Source: Phocaeicola dorei
Lineage (GTDB): Bacteria > Bacteroidota > Bacteroidia > Bacteroidales > Bacteroidaceae
DNA length: 64,000 nucleotides
Assembly: GCF_013009555.1 (NCBI RefSeq)
Contig: NZ_CP046176.1
Location: forward strand, 3,565,501-3,629,500
Reading direction: 5' to 3'
The notes under the pieces: generated by a model
The model's input: the letters and a program-made list of their open reading frames with translations, nothing else
What the model was told of the DNA's origin: nothing
Databases searched by the model: none
Shown here: piece after piece, positions 24,589 through 34,928 of the stretch
Layout: every line of letters starts with the position of its first letter
How positions within the stretch are numbered: the first letter of the stretch is position 1
Program-made: the position numbers and the translations under genes

Positions 24589-26127
24589 TTATTTCACTTC
24601 CAACACCACGATAGACTTGGCAGGAAGAGTCACTTTCAAGCTTCCCTTATTAACCTTGGCTCCGGTAAATTCTTTCGGGGCAACCACACTCGGTTTCTCG
24701 AAACTATTGTAATCACCTATATTGTTAGCGGTCAAAATACGGCCGGTAACACTCTTAGCTTTCACCTCACCCAGATTCAACTCTATTTCCTGCGATTCCT
24801 GCAAATCCACATTAGACAAGGAAATATGAATAAAACCGTTTGCATCCCGTGAAGCGGTAGCACTTACCATCGGAACAATGCGGTCGTCACGTACCACCTT
24901 GCGTTCACAGTTCAGTTCCAAAGGAAGATAAGTAGCATCTTGATGCACTTTATACATTTCAAAGACATGATAGGTCGGTGTCAAAACCATCTTGTCTTCC
25001 TTGGTCAGAATCATAGATTGAAGCACATTGGCAATCTGGGCAATGTTCGTCATCTTGATACGATCCGTATATTTATGGAAAACATCCAAAGTTAAAGAAG
25101 CCACGAAAGCATCACGCAACGTATTTTGCTGATACAAATGTCCGCGGACCGTTCCCGGTTCTTCATCCCACCAGGTTCCCCACTCGTCCACCATCAGGCC
25201 GATTTGTTTTTTCGGATCGTATTTATCCATAATAGCGATATGCTTCTTCAATACCGGTTCTATTTCCAGGCATTTGCCCATAGTCCAATAATAATCATCA
25301 TTAGTGAACTCGGTAGCCGAACCTTTGCTTCCACTCCATCCGGTCACTGTATAATAATGAAGAGAAAGACCTGCCATGCGATGGCCCACATTTTTCATCA
25401 GCACTTCGGTCCAATTATAGTCATAATCACTGGCACCACTGGCTATTTTGAATAAATGATTGCCATCATAATTACGACAATAGGTAGAATAACGGCGATA
25501 CAAGTCTGCATAATATTCAGGACGCATACTGCCTCCGCATCCCCAGCTTTCATTACCTACCCCAAAGAATTTCACTTTCCATGGTTTTTCACGACCGTTC
25601 TCCTTACGCAGTTTCGCCATCGGGCTACCTTGTTCGGAAGTCATGTATTCCACCCATTTCGCCATTTCTTCCACACTCCCACTTCCTACATTACCACTGA
25701 TATAAGGCTCACAACCTATCAGCTCACACAAGTTCAGAAATTCATGTGTTCCGAAACTATTATCTTCTACTGTACCTCCCCAGTTATTATTGACCATCCG
25801 GGGACGATTCTCTTTCGGACCGATACCATCCATCCAATGATATTCATCGGCAAAACACCCCCCCGGCCAACGAAGCACCGGCACTTTCAAGTCCTTCAAA
25901 GCCTGAAGCACATCATTACGATAGCCTTGGGTATTGGGAATTTTAGAATCTTCACCTACCCACAAACCTCCATAGATACAAGTTCCCAGATGCTCTGCAA
26001 ATTGTCCATAAATATGTTTACTGATGATTTCTTTCCCTTGCTCGGGATGTACATTGATAGTCGCTTTTTGTTGAGCAAATACCGGCATTGCAGCGAACAA
26101 TGCCAAGCCCATAAGTGCATTTTTCAT
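24589..26127 (-). CDS. Alpha-L-arabinofuranosidase, GH51
   Basis: A secreted enzyme of 512 residues. I choose the Met at 26127 because it begins a clean signal peptide ([19 protein letters not shown]); an upstream Met at 26184 adds an unlikely leader. The GH51 core includes [15 protein letters not shown] (84-98), the acid/base Glu193 in [11 protein letters not shown] and the nucleophile Glu315 in [11 protein letters not shown]-terminal beta-sandwich follows. It should release L-arabinofuranose from arabinan or arabinoxylan fragments. It is monocistronic and convergent with the endonuclease. Confidence 0.93.
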   Translation of the reverse strand: MKNALMGLALFAAMPVFAQQKATINVHPEQGKEIISKHIYGQFAEHLGTCIYGGLWVGEDSKIPNTQGYRNDVLQALKDLKVPVLRWPGGCFADEYHWMDGIGPKENRPRMVNNNWGGTVEDNSFGTHEFLNLCELIGCEPYISGNVGSGSVEEMAKWVEYMTSEQGSPMAKLRKENGREKPWKVKFFGVGNESWGCGGSMRPEYYADLYRRYSTYCRNYDGNHLFKIASGASDYDYNWTEVLMKNVGHRMAGLSLHYYTVTGWSGSKGSATEFTNDDYYWTMGKCLEIEPVLKKHIAIMDKYDPKKQIGLMVDEWGTWWDEEPGTVRGHLYQQNTLRDAFVASLTLDVFHKYTDRIKMTNIAQIANVLQSMILTKEDKMVLTPTYHVFEMYKVHQDATYLPLELNCERKVVRDDRIVPMVSATASRDANGFIHISLSNVDLQESQEIELNLGEVKAKSVTGRILTANNIGDYNSFEKPSVVAPKEFTGAKVNKGSLKVTLPAKSIVVLEVK

Positions 26128-26276
26128 GATTAAAAATAAAATAATTAATATACTATTTTGCGTTCTCGTTTTTTGTTTGGTCAAATTTACACATTTTACA
26201 TCAACCGGATAGTGGACAAAATTGTATTTTTAGGGGTACAAAATCGTCAAAAGTAGAAAAGAAAGGGATATTTGCC

Positions 26277-26284
26277 TATATTTG
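26277..26284 (+). promoter_or_regulatory. -7 element upstream of mltG
   Basis: TATATTTG lies 26 bp before the ATG at 26311 and fits TAnnTTTG. No TTTG is found at the expected -33 position. Confidence 0.5.
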
Positions 26285-26310
26285 CATACAAAAAAGCCCG
26301 ATAGACTAAA

Positions 26311-27345
26311 ATGAATAAAAAGAAACGTACTATTGTATGGATAGTTATTCTTATAATTATCCTAGCGGGAGCAGGTGGCGCAGGAAGTATATATTACTAT
26401 TTCTTTGCCAAGCAGCTCCAACTTACAAAGACTACCTATATTTATATAGACAGAGATGATAACCTGGATTCTGTGTACCATAAAATAATCCGGAACGGAC
26501 ATCCTAAAAGTATGTTCGGTTTTCAATATCTGGCAGAAAAAGAGAAGTATGGCGACAATATACGGACAGGGCGTTACGCTCTCAATCCATCGGACAATAT
26601 GCGCTATCTCTTCCGGCGTCTTTCTATGGGATATCAGACTCCCATTAATCTGACTGTACCCAGTGTACGCACCGTGGACAGATTAGTGCGGGCCGTTTCA
26701 CGCCAGCTCATGATTGATTCTCTAGATATTGTCAAATTAATTTCCGACAGTGCTTACTGTGCACAAATGGGATATACCCAAGAGACACTCCCTTCCCTTT
26801 TTATTCCTAACACTTACGAGGTGTATTGGAATATGAGTGCTGACGCTTTTATGAAACGGATGCAAAAAGAACATGCCGCCTTTTGGAATGATGAAAGGTT
26901 GAAAAAGGCTCAACGTATCGGACTTACTCCTGAAGAAGTATCTACTCTGGCCTCTATCGTGGAGGAAGAAACGGCCAATGGTCCTGAAAAGCCCATGGTC
27001 GCAGGACTTTACATCAACAGATTGAATAAAGGGATGTTGTTGCAAGCAGACCCGACGGTAAAATTTGGTTTGCAGGAATTCGGACTGAAACGCATTCTTT
27101 TCAAACATCTGGAAGTGGACTCTCCTTATAATACCTACAAGTATGCAGGTTTGCCTCCGGGACCTATCCGAATCCCATCTATCCAAGGATTGGAAAGCGT
27201 ACTGAACTATACACAGCATAATTATATTTATATGTGTGCCAAAGAAGATTTCTCAGGCACTCATAATTTCGCTGTCACAGCAGCCCAGCATCAAGCGAAT
27301 GCAAGACGTTATCAACAAGCGTTAAACCGGCGGAAGATAAAATAA
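26311..27345 (+). CDS. mltG: Endolytic murein transglycosylase MltG
   Basis: A 344-residue protein with an N-terminal membrane anchor (about 8-33) and a YceG domain. The catalytic Glu is seen in TLASIVEEE (Glu218), followed by ADPTVKF and SPYNTYKYAGLPPGPI, both family motifs. MltG cuts nascent glycan strands and so sets their length at the inner membrane. Length and architecture are normal. It is a single gene followed closely by a terminator hairpin. Confidence 0.95.
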   Translation: MNKKKRTIVWIVILIIILAGAGGAGSIYYYFFAKQLQLTKTTYIYIDRDDNLDSVYHKIIRNGHPKSMFGFQYLAEKEKYGDNIRTGRYALNPSDNMRYLFRRLSMGYQTPINLTVPSVRTVDRLVRAVSRQLMIDSLDIVKLISDSAYCAQMGYTQETLPSLFIPNTYEVYWNMSADAFMKRMQKEHAAFWNDERLKKAQRIGLTPEEVSTLASIVEEETANGPEKPMVAGLYINRLNKGMLLQADPTVKFGLQEFGLKRILFKHLEVDSPYNTYKYAGLPPGPIRIPSIQGLESVLNYTQHNYIYMCAKEDFSGTHNFAVTAAQHQANARRYQQALNRRKIK

Positions 27346-27366
27346 AAGGGAATACTTCCCTTTTAT
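27344..27366 (+). terminator. Terminator of mltG
   Basis: AAAAGGGAA and TTCCCTTTT form a 9-bp stem around TAC, with T-rich sequence after it. It overlaps the mltG stop codon. Confidence 0.75.
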
Positions 27367-27367
27367 T

Positions 27368-27463
27368 GAAATCACCCTCGTTACAACTGTATGAACTGCA
27401 CTCCTAAAGTTTTGTGTCCAACTTTTAGGGTGCAGTTCAACTTCTGTAACGAGGGTGATTTTT
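27368..27463. repeat. 96-bp fold-back element with IS3-like ends
   Basis: Two stems nest. The outer arms begin AAATCACCCTCGTTACA and are mirrored at 27445-27461. The inner arms (GAACTGCAC...AAAGTT, about 27393-27411 and 27420-27438) are near-identical. The inner sequence, read as GTGTCCAACTTTTAGGGTGC, looks like an IS3-family terminus, and two such ends abut head to head. It lies between mltG and the EFR1 gene and may double as a bidirectional terminator. The rest of 27464-27569 shows nothing I can support. Confidence 0.65.
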
Positions 27464-27569
27464 AGTTCATAAGGGTTTCGACACACCTTCCAAATGGATA
27501 GATAACTTAATGTCTATGTATAGAATCTTCTTCTTTAGAATATAAAACCAATACAGACATTTCTCGCAC

Positions 27570-28337
27570 TTATAAGTCTTTCAGCAGCCGTCCTTTGTAT
27601 TGTCCTTTCTTCGCAGTAACTTTTCCATATTCCACAGCATGAACCGGACAAATATGATAACAAGCAAGGCATTGGGTACAGTTATCTCCCCAAACAGGAC
27701 GATCCGTCACTTTTATATTATTCACAGGACAAGCTTTCTCACATTTTTTACAAGCAATACAAGCCTCTGTAGCATGAAAAGGTTTAGGAGACATCAGGAA
27801 AGTATTGAAAAACGGACGCAAAAAATAGGATTTGGTAAATGGAAGCGCACCTTCATGGCAATTATAATGTTTCGTTTGAACCCTTGATGCTATCTCCTCG
27901 TTAATAAAGCGTACACGGGCAACAGCATTATGCACTTTCCGGGTTTCCACATCTTCATCGTCTACATCAAAACCTGGCAAAGAAACATAAGTATTCGGCA
28001 TGGTGACCGAGTAACCGGCAGCACACCGCCATCCCTTCCGGGCAACAGCAGAAGAAAAGAGTTGTGCAGTCCGACCCGTATCATCTCCACAAGTACAGAC
28101 AAAGAAAAGATATTCCGGCTTAGTCATCTTCAACCGACGGATAAAACGAAGTACAATCTCCGGAGGTCCCCATGCATACACAGGGAAGACAAAACCTACT
28201 TTTTCTCCTTCTCTTAGTTTATACTCCTTATTCTTATCTATTTCCACAGCTATGGAGAGCAATTCCTCATTCTGTCCTTCCGCCAGCTGCCTTGCCACCC
28301 AAGCTGAATTACCTGTACCTGAAAAATAAAATATCAT
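27570..28337 (-). CDS. EFR1-family flavodoxin/ferredoxin protein
   Basis: A 255-residue cytoplasmic protein. The N-terminal flavodoxin-like domain opens with the FMN loop SGTGNS (6-11). The C-terminal end binds two 4Fe-4S clusters through Cys193, 196, 199, 203 and Cys220, 223, 226, 230, each CxxCxxCxxxCP. It should shuttle electrons between flavin and iron-sulphur partners; partners are unknown. Its ATG lies about 15 bases after the terminator of the upstream RNA gene, so it needs its own promoter or readthrough. Confidence 0.88.
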   Translation of the reverse strand: MIFYFSGTGNSAWVARQLAEGQNEELLSIAVEIDKNKEYKLREGEKVGFVFPVYAWGPPEIVLRFIRRLKMTKPEYLFFVCTCGDDTGRTAQLFSSAVARKGWRCAAGYSVTMPNTYVSLPGFDVDDEDVETRKVHNAVARVRFINEEIASRVQTKHYNCHEGALPFTKSYFLRPFFNTFLMSPKPFHATEACIACKKCEKACPVNNIKVTDRPVWGDNCTQCLACYHICPVHAVEYGKVTAKKGQYKGRLLKDL

Positions 28338-28354
28338 ATCCGTATTATTTTTAT

Positions 28355-28592
28355 AAAAAAGAAGCGATGCTAATCTCTTGAATTAACATCGCCTTATAAT
28401 GAAGCCGCACCAGTGATGCGATGAAACTCCGAATGACAGGTTTTGAGTGCTCTCCTCCTTTGTAATCCACCGGCATAAATGCTACCCGAAGGCGTGGCCC
28501 GCCATTGGAAGATGAAGCTATGTCTCGGTTTTCAGATTAGTTTGATGAGTTTCCCAATCCAACTAATGCGGCTCGCTTTTCATCTCTTTCCG
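28355..28592 (-). ncRNA. Bacteroidales-1 / 6S-like small RNA downstream of rplT
   Basis: No protein frame fits this stretch, but it has a perfect -7 box upstream, internal stems (for example ATTAGTT with AACTAAT around 28530-28560) and a strong terminator at the end. The terminator stem is GCGATGTTAAT/ATTAGCATCGC (28364-28392), followed by T. The Bacteroidales-1 RNA motif is known to lie downstream of the L20 gene, exactly as here, and has been proposed as the 6S RNA of this group. Identity is inferred from position and architecture, not from a covariance search. Ends are approximate. Confidence 0.72.
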
Positions 28593-28597
28593 TATGA

Positions 28598-28629
28598 CAA
28601 ATATACGCCCTTTTTATGATATAAACAAG
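28598..28629 (-). promoter_or_regulatory. Promoter of the 6S-like RNA
   Basis: On the minus strand CTTG (28626-28629) is followed after 20 bases by TATATTTG (28598-28605), a perfect TAnnTTTG. Transcription would start near 28591. Confidence 0.7.
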
Positions 28630-28741
28630 AGTATAGCAGGATTTGTTTGTTAAAAATAATAAGCAAGAAAATAACTCTCTGTAATTCTGCTTATTGTTAT
28701 TTCAAATTCTTAATGAAACATCACAAAGCATCCGCAATAAA

Positions 28742-28770
28742 AAAGAGCAACCTCATAGAGATTGCTCTTT
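28742..28770 (-). terminator. Terminator of the thrS-infC-rpmI-rplT operon
   Basis: AAAGAGCAA and TTGCTCTTT form a 9-bp stem about 34 bp after the rplT stop, with T-rich sequence following on the minus strand. It separates the ribosomal operon from the small RNA. Confidence 0.78.
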
Positions 28771-28803
28771 TAATAAATCTTTATATCACCGTTTACAGAA
28801 GAA

Positions 28804-29154
28804 TTAAGCTACTTTTGCTTTAGCAACAATTGCTTTGAATGCTTCCGGATGGTTCATAGCTAAATCAGCTAACACCTTACGGTTGATTTCGATACCAGCT
28901 TTGTGTAATGCACCCATCAATTTAGAATAAGACATTCCTTCCAGACGAGCCGCAGCGTTGATACGCTGAATCCACAAAGCGCGGAAGTTACGTTTCTTGT
29001 TCTTACGGTCACGGTATGCGTAGGTCAAACCTTTTTCCCAAGTGTTTTTTGCTACTGTCCATACATTCTTTCTTGCACCAAAATAACCTTTGGTAAGACC
29101 TAAAATTTTCTTTCTTCTTGCTCTAGAAGCAACATGATTTACTGATCTTGGCAT
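28804..29154 (-). CDS. rplT: Ribosomal protein L20
   Basis: A 116-residue basic protein with the L20 N terminus [19 protein letters not shown] and the conserved [10 protein letters not shown] and [11 protein letters not shown] segments, which bind 23S rRNA. It is the last gene of the thrS-infC-rpmI-rplT group. In other bacteria L20 represses its own operon by binding the mRNA. The 111-bp gap to rpmI could hold such a site, but I cannot demonstrate it. Confidence 0.97.
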   Translation of the reverse strand: MPRSVNHVASRARRKKILGLTKGYFGARKNVWTVAKNTWEKGLTYAYRDRKNKKRNFRALWIQRINAAARLEGMSYSKLMGALHKAGIEINRKVLADLAMNHPEAFKAIVAKAKVA

Positions 29155-29265
29155 AGTTTTAATTCTTTTTGAATGTTAGCGCCACTGTTTCACACGGTGA
29201 ACTTCAAGCTAAAGACATTCGGTTAATACTTTAAATAATACGTTTACGCTTTCGTTGTTTTTAGA

Positions 29266-29463
29266 TTACTTCATGCAAAGCAATTCCTTAACTTGATCCA
29301 AGTTAGCATTAGCTACTAGACCTGAGTGTACAAGGTTTCTTTTCTGCTTTTTAGTCTTCTTAGTCAAAATATGACTGTGAAAAGCGTGCTTTCTTTTGAT
29401 TTTACCTGTTCCGGTAAGAACGAATCTTTTTTTAGAACCGGAGTTAGTCTTGATCTTTGGCAT
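29266..29463 (-). CDS. rpmI: Ribosomal protein L35
   Basis: A 65-residue basic protein beginning [20 protein letters not shown], with the family [15 protein letters not shown] stretch. The length is standard. It lies between infC and rplT in the conserved order, with 71 bp to infC and 111 bp to rplT. Confidence 0.97.
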   Translation of the reverse strand: MPKIKTNSGSKKRFVLTGTGKIKRKHAFHSHILTKKTKKQKRNLVHSGLVANANLDQVKELLCMK

Positions 29464-29534
29464 CTTGTTTTTAATTTTAAATTATTATTCAAATGGTGGT
29501 AACGCACTATACCGGCGCGTTACGCACTCTTTTT

Positions 29535-30131
29535 TTATTCTTTTGCTTCTACTGCCTTTTTCGGATTTTCCTTTTTAGCAGTATCCATTTCTGCCTTCTT
29601 CGGAGAGCCCGCTTTCTTCGGAGCCAAAGAAATAGTCATTCTCTTACCTTCCAACAAGGGCATCTGCTCTACTTTTGCATATTCTTCCAAGTCATTCGCA
29701 AAACGAAGCAATAATACTTCGCCTTGTTCTTTGAAAAGAATGGAACGACCTTTAAAGAACACATATGCTTTCACCTTGTCTCCGTCCTGCAAGAATCCGA
29801 TGGCATGTTTCAACTTGAAGTTGTAGTCATGATCATCTGTTTGAGGTCCGAAACGGATTTCTTTTACGTTTACTTTTACCTGTTTAGCCTTTTGTTCCTT
29901 TTGACGTTTCTTTAATTGATAAAGAAATTTAGAATAATCAATAATTCTACAAACTGGAGGAACAGCATTGGGTGAAATTTCAACTAGGTCAGCCTCATGA
30001 TCCTCAGCCATTTTTAAAGCTTGAGCTATCGGATAAACTGCCGGTTCTACATCGTCGCCCACTATGCGGACTTCTTTGGCACGAATCTGTTCATTGATTC
30101 TGTGTTGCCCTTTTAAACTGTCATTCTTCAT
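29535..30131 (-). CDS. infC: Translation initiation factor IF-3
   Basis: A 198-residue protein with the N-domain [16 protein letters not shown] (12-27) and the linker-to-C-domain segment [20 protein letters not shown]. An Ala/Lys-rich tail (after SLAPKK) extends beyond the usual length of about 180. It binds the 30S subunit and checks start-codon pairing. The start here is ATG, not the rare AUU of E. coli, so AUU-based autoregulation is not expected. It lies 115 bp behind thrS. Confidence 0.96.
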   Translation of the reverse strand: MKNDSLKGQHRINEQIRAKEVRIVGDDVEPAVYPIAQALKMAEDHEADLVEISPNAVPPVCRIIDYSKFLYQLKKRQKEQKAKQVKVNVKEIRFGPQTDDHDYNFKLKHAIGFLQDGDKVKAYVFFKGRSILFKEQGEVLLLRFANDLEEYAKVEQMPLLEGKRMTISLAPKKAGSPKKAEMDTAKKENPKKAVEAKE

Positions 30132-30246
30132 TAAAAAACTTTTAGTTCCTGTTTGTTTCTTCTTATTTTAATTAGTATTTCTTTATCTTAACGCAAAAGA
30201 ATACATAAAGGTTTAACAATGTGCTCTTTTGCAAACGGCTGCAAAG

Positions 30247-32187
30247 TTACCATTTATTTATCATATTAGAAACTTCTTCGGCAATATTTTTTCCGAATTC
30301 TTCTATTTTCATAGTTCCTTTGTCGCCTTCGCCCTGCTTGCGGACTGCAACTTCACCGTTTTCAGCTTCTTTCTCACCTACAATCAACATATAAGGAATA
30401 CGCTTCATTTCGTTGTCACGAATCTTACGGCCGATTTTTTCATTACGGTCATCCACAATAGCACGAACATCGAATTTTCTCAGTTCTGCTTTCACTTTTT
30501 CCGCATACTCATTGAATTTCTCAGAAATAGGCAGAATAGCTACCTGATCAGGAGTCAGCCACAGCGGGAATTTACCGGCAGTGTGCTCAATCAATACGGC
30601 AACAAAACGTTCCATTGATCCAAAAGGTGCACGGTGAATCATTACCGGACGATGCTTTTGGTTATCTGAACCCATATATTCCAACTGGAATCGTTCGGGC
30701 AAGTTGTAGTCTACCTGAATTGTTCCCAATTGCCAGCGACGGCCGATAGCGTCTTTCACCATAAAGTCCAATTTAGGTCCATAGAATGCAGCTTCACCAT
30801 ATTCCACTTTCGCAGTCAGGCCTTTTTCTTCGCAAGCTTCAATAATGGCTTGTTCGGCTTTTTCCCAATTCTCATCACTACCAATGTACTTTTCACGGTT
30901 CACCTTGTCACGAAGAGAAATCTGAGCTTCCACATTCTCAAAATTCATAGACTTGAACACAATGTTAATGATATCCATCACGCGAAGGAATTCTTCCTTC
31001 ACTTGGTCGGGACGACAGAACAAGTGAGCATCATCTTGCGTAAAACTGCGCACACGGGTCAGTCCGTGCAATTCACCACTCTGTTCGTAGCGGCATACGG
31101 TTCCGAATTCCGCGATACGCAACGGCAGGTCTTTATAAGAACGTGGAGAATTCTTATAAATCATACAGTGATGAGGACAGTTCATCGGTTTCAGGAAATA
31201 TTCTTCCCCTTCTTCGGGTGTATGAATAGGCTGGAACGAGTCCTTACCATACTTGGCGTAGTGTCCGGAAGTGATATACAGGTTCTTGTTGCCAATAGGC
31301 GGACACATTACTTCCTGATAATCATAACGGGCCTGGATACGGCGCAAGAAATCTTGCAAACGGATACGCAAGGCAGTACCTTTCGGTAACCACATGGGAA
31401 GTCCCTTGCCCACCATATCGGTAAACATGAACAAATCCATTTCCTTACCTATCTTACGATGGTCGCGTTTCTTGGCTTCTTCCAGCATTACCAGATATTC
31501 GTCCAGCATTTTCTTCTTCGGGAAAGTTATACCATAAATACGTGTCATCTGCTTACGGTCTTCCTGCCCTCTCCAATAAGCACCGGCCACAGAAAGCAGC
31601 TTGATAGCTTTGATAGGAGCAGTAGAGGTCAAGTGGGGACCACGGCAAAGGTCGGTAAACGCACCTTGTGTATAAGTGGTGATGTGTCCATCCTCCAGTT
31701 CGGAGATCAATTCACATTTATAAGTCTCACCTCTTTCACCGAATTTCTTCAACGCATCCTCTTTAGCAATGCTCTGACGCACCAATATTTCTTTCTTTGC
31801 AGCCAACTCGGCCATCTTGGCCTCAATAGCTGGCAAATCTGCCTCCTTAATGATTGCTTCACCCGGGTCTACATCATAGTAAAAACCGTTTTCAATGGCC
31901 GGACCGATACCAAACTGAATGCCTGGATAAAGTTCTTGCAATGCTTCGGCCAGCAAGTGGGCACTAGTGTGCCAGAAAGCATGTTTGCCCTGTTCGTCTT
32001 CCCATTTATAAAGAACGAAGTTTGCATCTTCATTGATAGGGCGAGATAAATCAATCGTTTCACCGTTCACGCCACAAGCTAAAACATCTTGCGCCAGCCG
32101 TGAACTGATACTTTCTGCAATCTGCAGACCAGTAACTCCTTCGTTATATTCGCGAACAGAGCCGTCGGGGAATGTTATCTTTATCAT
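30247..32187 (-). CDS. thrS: Threonyl-tRNA synthetase
   Basis: A 646-residue class II synthetase with all domains: TGS (1-62), the editing-domain [11 protein letters not shown] (73-83), the catalytic core with the zinc-ligand motif [13 protein letters not shown] and motif 2 region [14 protein letters not shown], then the anticodon-binding domain with [13 protein letters not shown]. Length and order are normal. It is the first gene of the translation operon, with a -7 box 32 bp upstream. Confidence 0.98.
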   Translation of the reverse strand: MIKITFPDGSVREYNEGVTGLQIAESISSRLAQDVLACGVNGETIDLSRPINEDANFVLYKWEDEQGKHAFWHTSAHLLAEALQELYPGIQFGIGPAIENGFYYDVDPGEAIIKEADLPAIEAKMAELAAKKEILVRQSIAKEDALKKFGERGETYKCELISELEDGHITTYTQGAFTDLCRGPHLTSTAPIKAIKLLSVAGAYWRGQEDRKQMTRIYGITFPKKKMLDEYLVMLEEAKKRDHRKIGKEMDLFMFTDMVGKGLPMWLPKGTALRIRLQDFLRRIQARYDYQEVMCPPIGNKNLYITSGHYAKYGKDSFQPIHTPEEGEEYFLKPMNCPHHCMIYKNSPRSYKDLPLRIAEFGTVCRYEQSGELHGLTRVRSFTQDDAHLFCRPDQVKEEFLRVMDIINIVFKSMNFENVEAQISLRDKVNREKYIGSDENWEKAEQAIIEACEEKGLTAKVEYGEAAFYGPKLDFMVKDAIGRRWQLGTIQVDYNLPERFQLEYMGSDNQKHRPVMIHRAPFGSMERFVAVLIEHTAGKFPLWLTPDQVAILPISEKFNEYAEKVKAELRKFDVRAIVDDRNEKIGRKIRDNEMKRIPYMLIVGEKEAENGEVAVRKQGEGDKGTMKIEEFGKNIAEEVSNMINKW

Positions 32188-32218
32188 AATCTTCTATTTA
32201 TTTTCTTTCTTGAGGATG

Positions 32219-32226
32219 CAAAAATA
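32219..32226 (-). promoter_or_regulatory. -7 element upstream of thrS
   Basis: TATTTTTG on the minus strand matches TAnnTTTG, 32 bp before the ATG. A TTTG at the expected distance is not evident. Confidence 0.5.
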
Positions 32227-32267
32227 ACGAAATCTTTTTGACTTATCCTCTTTTTAGCAAAAAAATG

Positions 32268-34277
32268 TTATTCTTTTCGTTCCGTAAAGCGTTTGATTAT
32301 ATTGTAAGCAGAGAAAAGTCCCAACTCACCTGCTTTACTCAGGTCCTGTATACCTTGCCTGTTGTTACCCAAGAAAATATGTGTCAAGCCGCGATTGAAA
32401 TAAGCATCCGCAAATTTAGGATCCAACTGGATGGCTCTGTCATAATCAACAATTGCCGCACGATAGTCTTTCAAGATAGAAAGCACATTACCTCTATTAT
32501 AATAAGCATAGACAAAATCCGGAGCCAGCTCAATCACCTTGTCCAAATCGCGCTTTACCATTTCATAGTCCGCAGCTTTCACAGCACTCTTCTCTCCCGG
32601 ATTGGCTTTCAAATCATACTCTTTTTCCATCTTCTGGTATTCCAGCTGCTTATAACGGATTAAAGCACGATTGAAATAAACCGGAAAGAAATTACCCTCA
32701 ATAATAATAGCCTGATTCAAATCTTCAATGGCACTTGCAAAATCCTGCACCAGATAAAAGTCCAATGAACGTGCAAAACGTTTGTTCACATTATTCGGAT
32801 CAGCCACAATAGCAGCAGTCTGTTCGTCAATGGACGCAAAATGTTTTGTAGCTTGTTCTTCCGTCAGAGGAGCTTCCTCATTAGTTATAATCAGACGACC
32901 GGGAAGTACTTTCTGATTATTCAATGTTTCAATGAACTTATAATAGTTGACCTGTCGTTTCACATCATCGTGCTTTTCATAATAGGTAAGCACGAACATA
33001 GGCTGGGGAACAATATTCACATTCTTATCCTGCACGCGTCCACGATAGTCACTCTTATATTTTTCTTCTCCCTCTTCGTTGTCGGCAACCACAATCTTAC
33101 GATAGTTGTTCATGTTTTTGTCGGACTTCTTACGGGTTTTATTATTCTCTGTATTATCGGCAGTCTGCTTATTAGGATCTACTCCGTTCTGTTTATCCAG
33201 TTGTGCTTTCAACACTTTGAATTCATCTGCATCAGCACCTTTTACATCCCCTATTTTCCTACGTGCCTGCGCTCTGTATTGATAGCCCAGCAAAAAATTG
33301 GGATATTCATTTATCACCGTAGAATAATCTTTAATTGCCCCTTTATAATCTCCTGTCTGATCCAATAACAGACCACGGTTGAAAATAGCCATCATATTGT
33401 CGGGCTCCATTTCGATAACAAAATTAAAGTCTTGAATAGCCCGGTTGTCATCGCCTACTTGTGCACGTAATAAGCCCCGGTTATAATGGCCGATGAAATT
33501 ATTGGGATCAATATCCAATGCAATATCATAGTCACTCATCGCTCCTCTCAGGTTATTCTGATGGTAACGGGCCAAAGCACGATTGATATAGACACCTGAA
33601 TTCCGGGTGGACAGACGGATGGCATGATCAAAATCAGCTTCCGCATCTTTATATCTCTGTTGCTGCAGACGAAGGATAGCACGGCTGGCCCATGTATCTG
33701 CATCATAACGGTCTATTTCAATCGCCTTACCAAAGTCTTTTTCGGCAGCCAAAGTATCCTTCTGCTTCAAATCCACCTCACCACGCATCAAATAGGCCTT
33801 TGTATATCGGGGGGAAATAGCGATCAGCTTATCCAGATCATTCTTCGCCCCCTTATAATCTTCCTGCCTGATACGGCAAAGGGCCATATTATGCCATACC
33901 CCTATATTCTCAGGATCAAACTCCAATGCCTTGGTATAATCTTCTATAGCTCCCGCAAAATTATTCTGCTGGATCCGTGCCAATCCACGTACCTGATAAG
34001 CACTTACCACAAACGGATTCCGCTCAATAGCTTCTGAACAGTCACTCTCCGCCCCCTGAAAATCATCCAAATTTATCTTCGCCAGACCTCTATAGAAATA
34101 AGGATCAGACAAATAAGGCTTTGCATTAATCACCTGATTAAAATATTGAATCGAAAGGACATAATCCTCAAAATAAAGCGCATTACGCCCTATCGCCATC
34201 ACCCTGTCCGTATTTATCTGTGCCGAAGCTAGTACAGGGAACATTATTAATAATGTATAGAGTATCCGTTTTATCAT
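32268..34277 (-). CDS. Secreted tetratricopeptide-repeat protein
   Basis: A 669-residue protein when started at the Met at 34277, which begins a good signal peptide (MIKRILYTLLIMFPVLASAQ). A Met at 34337 would add 20 residues containing no signal. Eight or more TPR units fill residues about 25-350 (for example AIEDYTKALEFDPENIGVWHN). A Lys/Asn-rich linker follows, and more TPRs fill the C-terminal third. TPRs mediate protein-protein contact, so it is probably a periplasmic scaffold. The partner is unknown. Confidence 0.85.
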   Translation of the reverse strand: MIKRILYTLLIMFPVLASAQINTDRVMAIGRNALYFEDYVLSIQYFNQVINAKPYLSDPYFYRGLAKINLDDFQGAESDCSEAIERNPFVVSAYQVRGLARIQQNNFAGAIEDYTKALEFDPENIGVWHNMALCRIRQEDYKGAKNDLDKLIAISPRYTKAYLMRGEVDLKQKDTLAAEKDFGKAIEIDRYDADTWASRAILRLQQQRYKDAEADFDHAIRLSTRNSGVYINRALARYHQNNLRGAMSDYDIALDIDPNNFIGHYNRGLLRAQVGDDNRAIQDFNFVIEMEPDNMMAIFNRGLLLDQTGDYKGAIKDYSTVINEYPNFLLGYQYRAQARRKIGDVKGADADEFKVLKAQLDKQNGVDPNKQTADNTENNKTRKKSDKNMNNYRKIVVADNEEGEEKYKSDYRGRVQDKNVNIVPQPMFVLTYYEKHDDVKRQVNYYKFIETLNNQKVLPGRLIITNEEAPLTEEQATKHFASIDEQTAAIVADPNNVNKRFARSLDFYLVQDFASAIEDLNQAIIIEGNFFPVYFNRALIRYKQLEYQKMEKEYDLKANPGEKSAVKAADYEMVKRDLDKVIELAPDFVYAYYNRGNVLSILKDYRAAIVDYDRAIQLDPKFADAYFNRGLTHIFLGNNRQGIQDLSKAGELGLFSAYNIIKRFTERKE

Positions 34278-34310
34278 TTTGTATTTATAAAAATACGGTT
34301 TTCCCCACAA

Positions 34311-34330
34311 ATGCGCCACCTGTGGCGCAT
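34311..34330 (-). terminator. Hairpin between def and the TPR gene
   Basis: ATGCGCCAC and GTGGCGCAT form a perfect 9-bp stem 20 bp after the def stop. The T run is weak, so termination may be partial. Confidence 0.45.
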
Positions 34331-34350
34331 AAATCAAAATCGCGGAGTTA

Positions 34351-34905
34351 TCATTTTATAGTCTTGACCTTATAGGAACAACGCGCCTTGCCCTTCAACA
34401 TGGCCCCCAGCTTTCCTTTAATCATCTGTTTGCGTAATGCAGACAAATGATCAATGAACATTTTTCCGTCCAAATGATCAAATTCATGCTGCATGACCCT
34501 TGCCAAATAGCCTTCCACCCACTCGTCATGTTCTTTCAGCTCCTCATCCAAATAAGTCACATGAATACGGTCCGGACGTTTCACCGTTTCATGGATACCT
34601 GGCAAACTCAAACAACCTTCTTCCATGCTGACTTCTTCTCCACCCACTTCTAAAATATGAGGATTTATATAAGCCCGACGGAAATCCTTAAATTCGGGCA
34701 ATTCATCAGACATCACATCCAGATCAATAGTTACGACACGAATAGGCAAACCAATTTGCGGAGCAGCCAGACCCACACCATCTGCACGATTCATGGTTTC
34801 AAACATATTTGCTATCAACTCTTTCAAATTAGGGTAATCCGGGGTAATATCCTCTGCTTCTTTACGCAACACCGGTTGTCCATACACATAAATAGGTAAT
34901 ATCAT
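34351..34905 (-). CDS. def: Peptide deformylase
   Basis: A 184-residue metalloenzyme that removes the formyl group from nascent proteins. Motif 1 [10 protein letters not shown] (43-52), motif 2 EEGCLSLPG with the metal ligand Cys98, and motif 3 [12 protein letters not shown] with His140, Glu141 and His144 are all intact. It lies 23 bp behind ruvX and is probably cotranscribed with it. Confidence 0.97.
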   Translation of the reverse strand: MILPIYVYGQPVLRKEAEDITPDYPNLKELIANMFETMNRADGVGLAAPQIGLPIRVVTIDLDVMSDELPEFKDFRRAYINPHILEVGGEEVSMEEGCLSLPGIHETVKRPDRIHVTYLDEELKEHDEWVEGYLARVMQHEFDHLDGKMFIDHLSALRKQMIKGKLGAMLKGKARCSYKVKTIK

Positions 34906-34928
34906 TTTTCTTAATCTGTTTTTATTTA

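Noticed and set aside
20112..26127. A polysaccharide utilisation locus around the GH29, CBM9-like and GH51 genes
   Set aside because: No SusC/SusD pair or local sensor gene is present, and the genes belong to separate transcription units.
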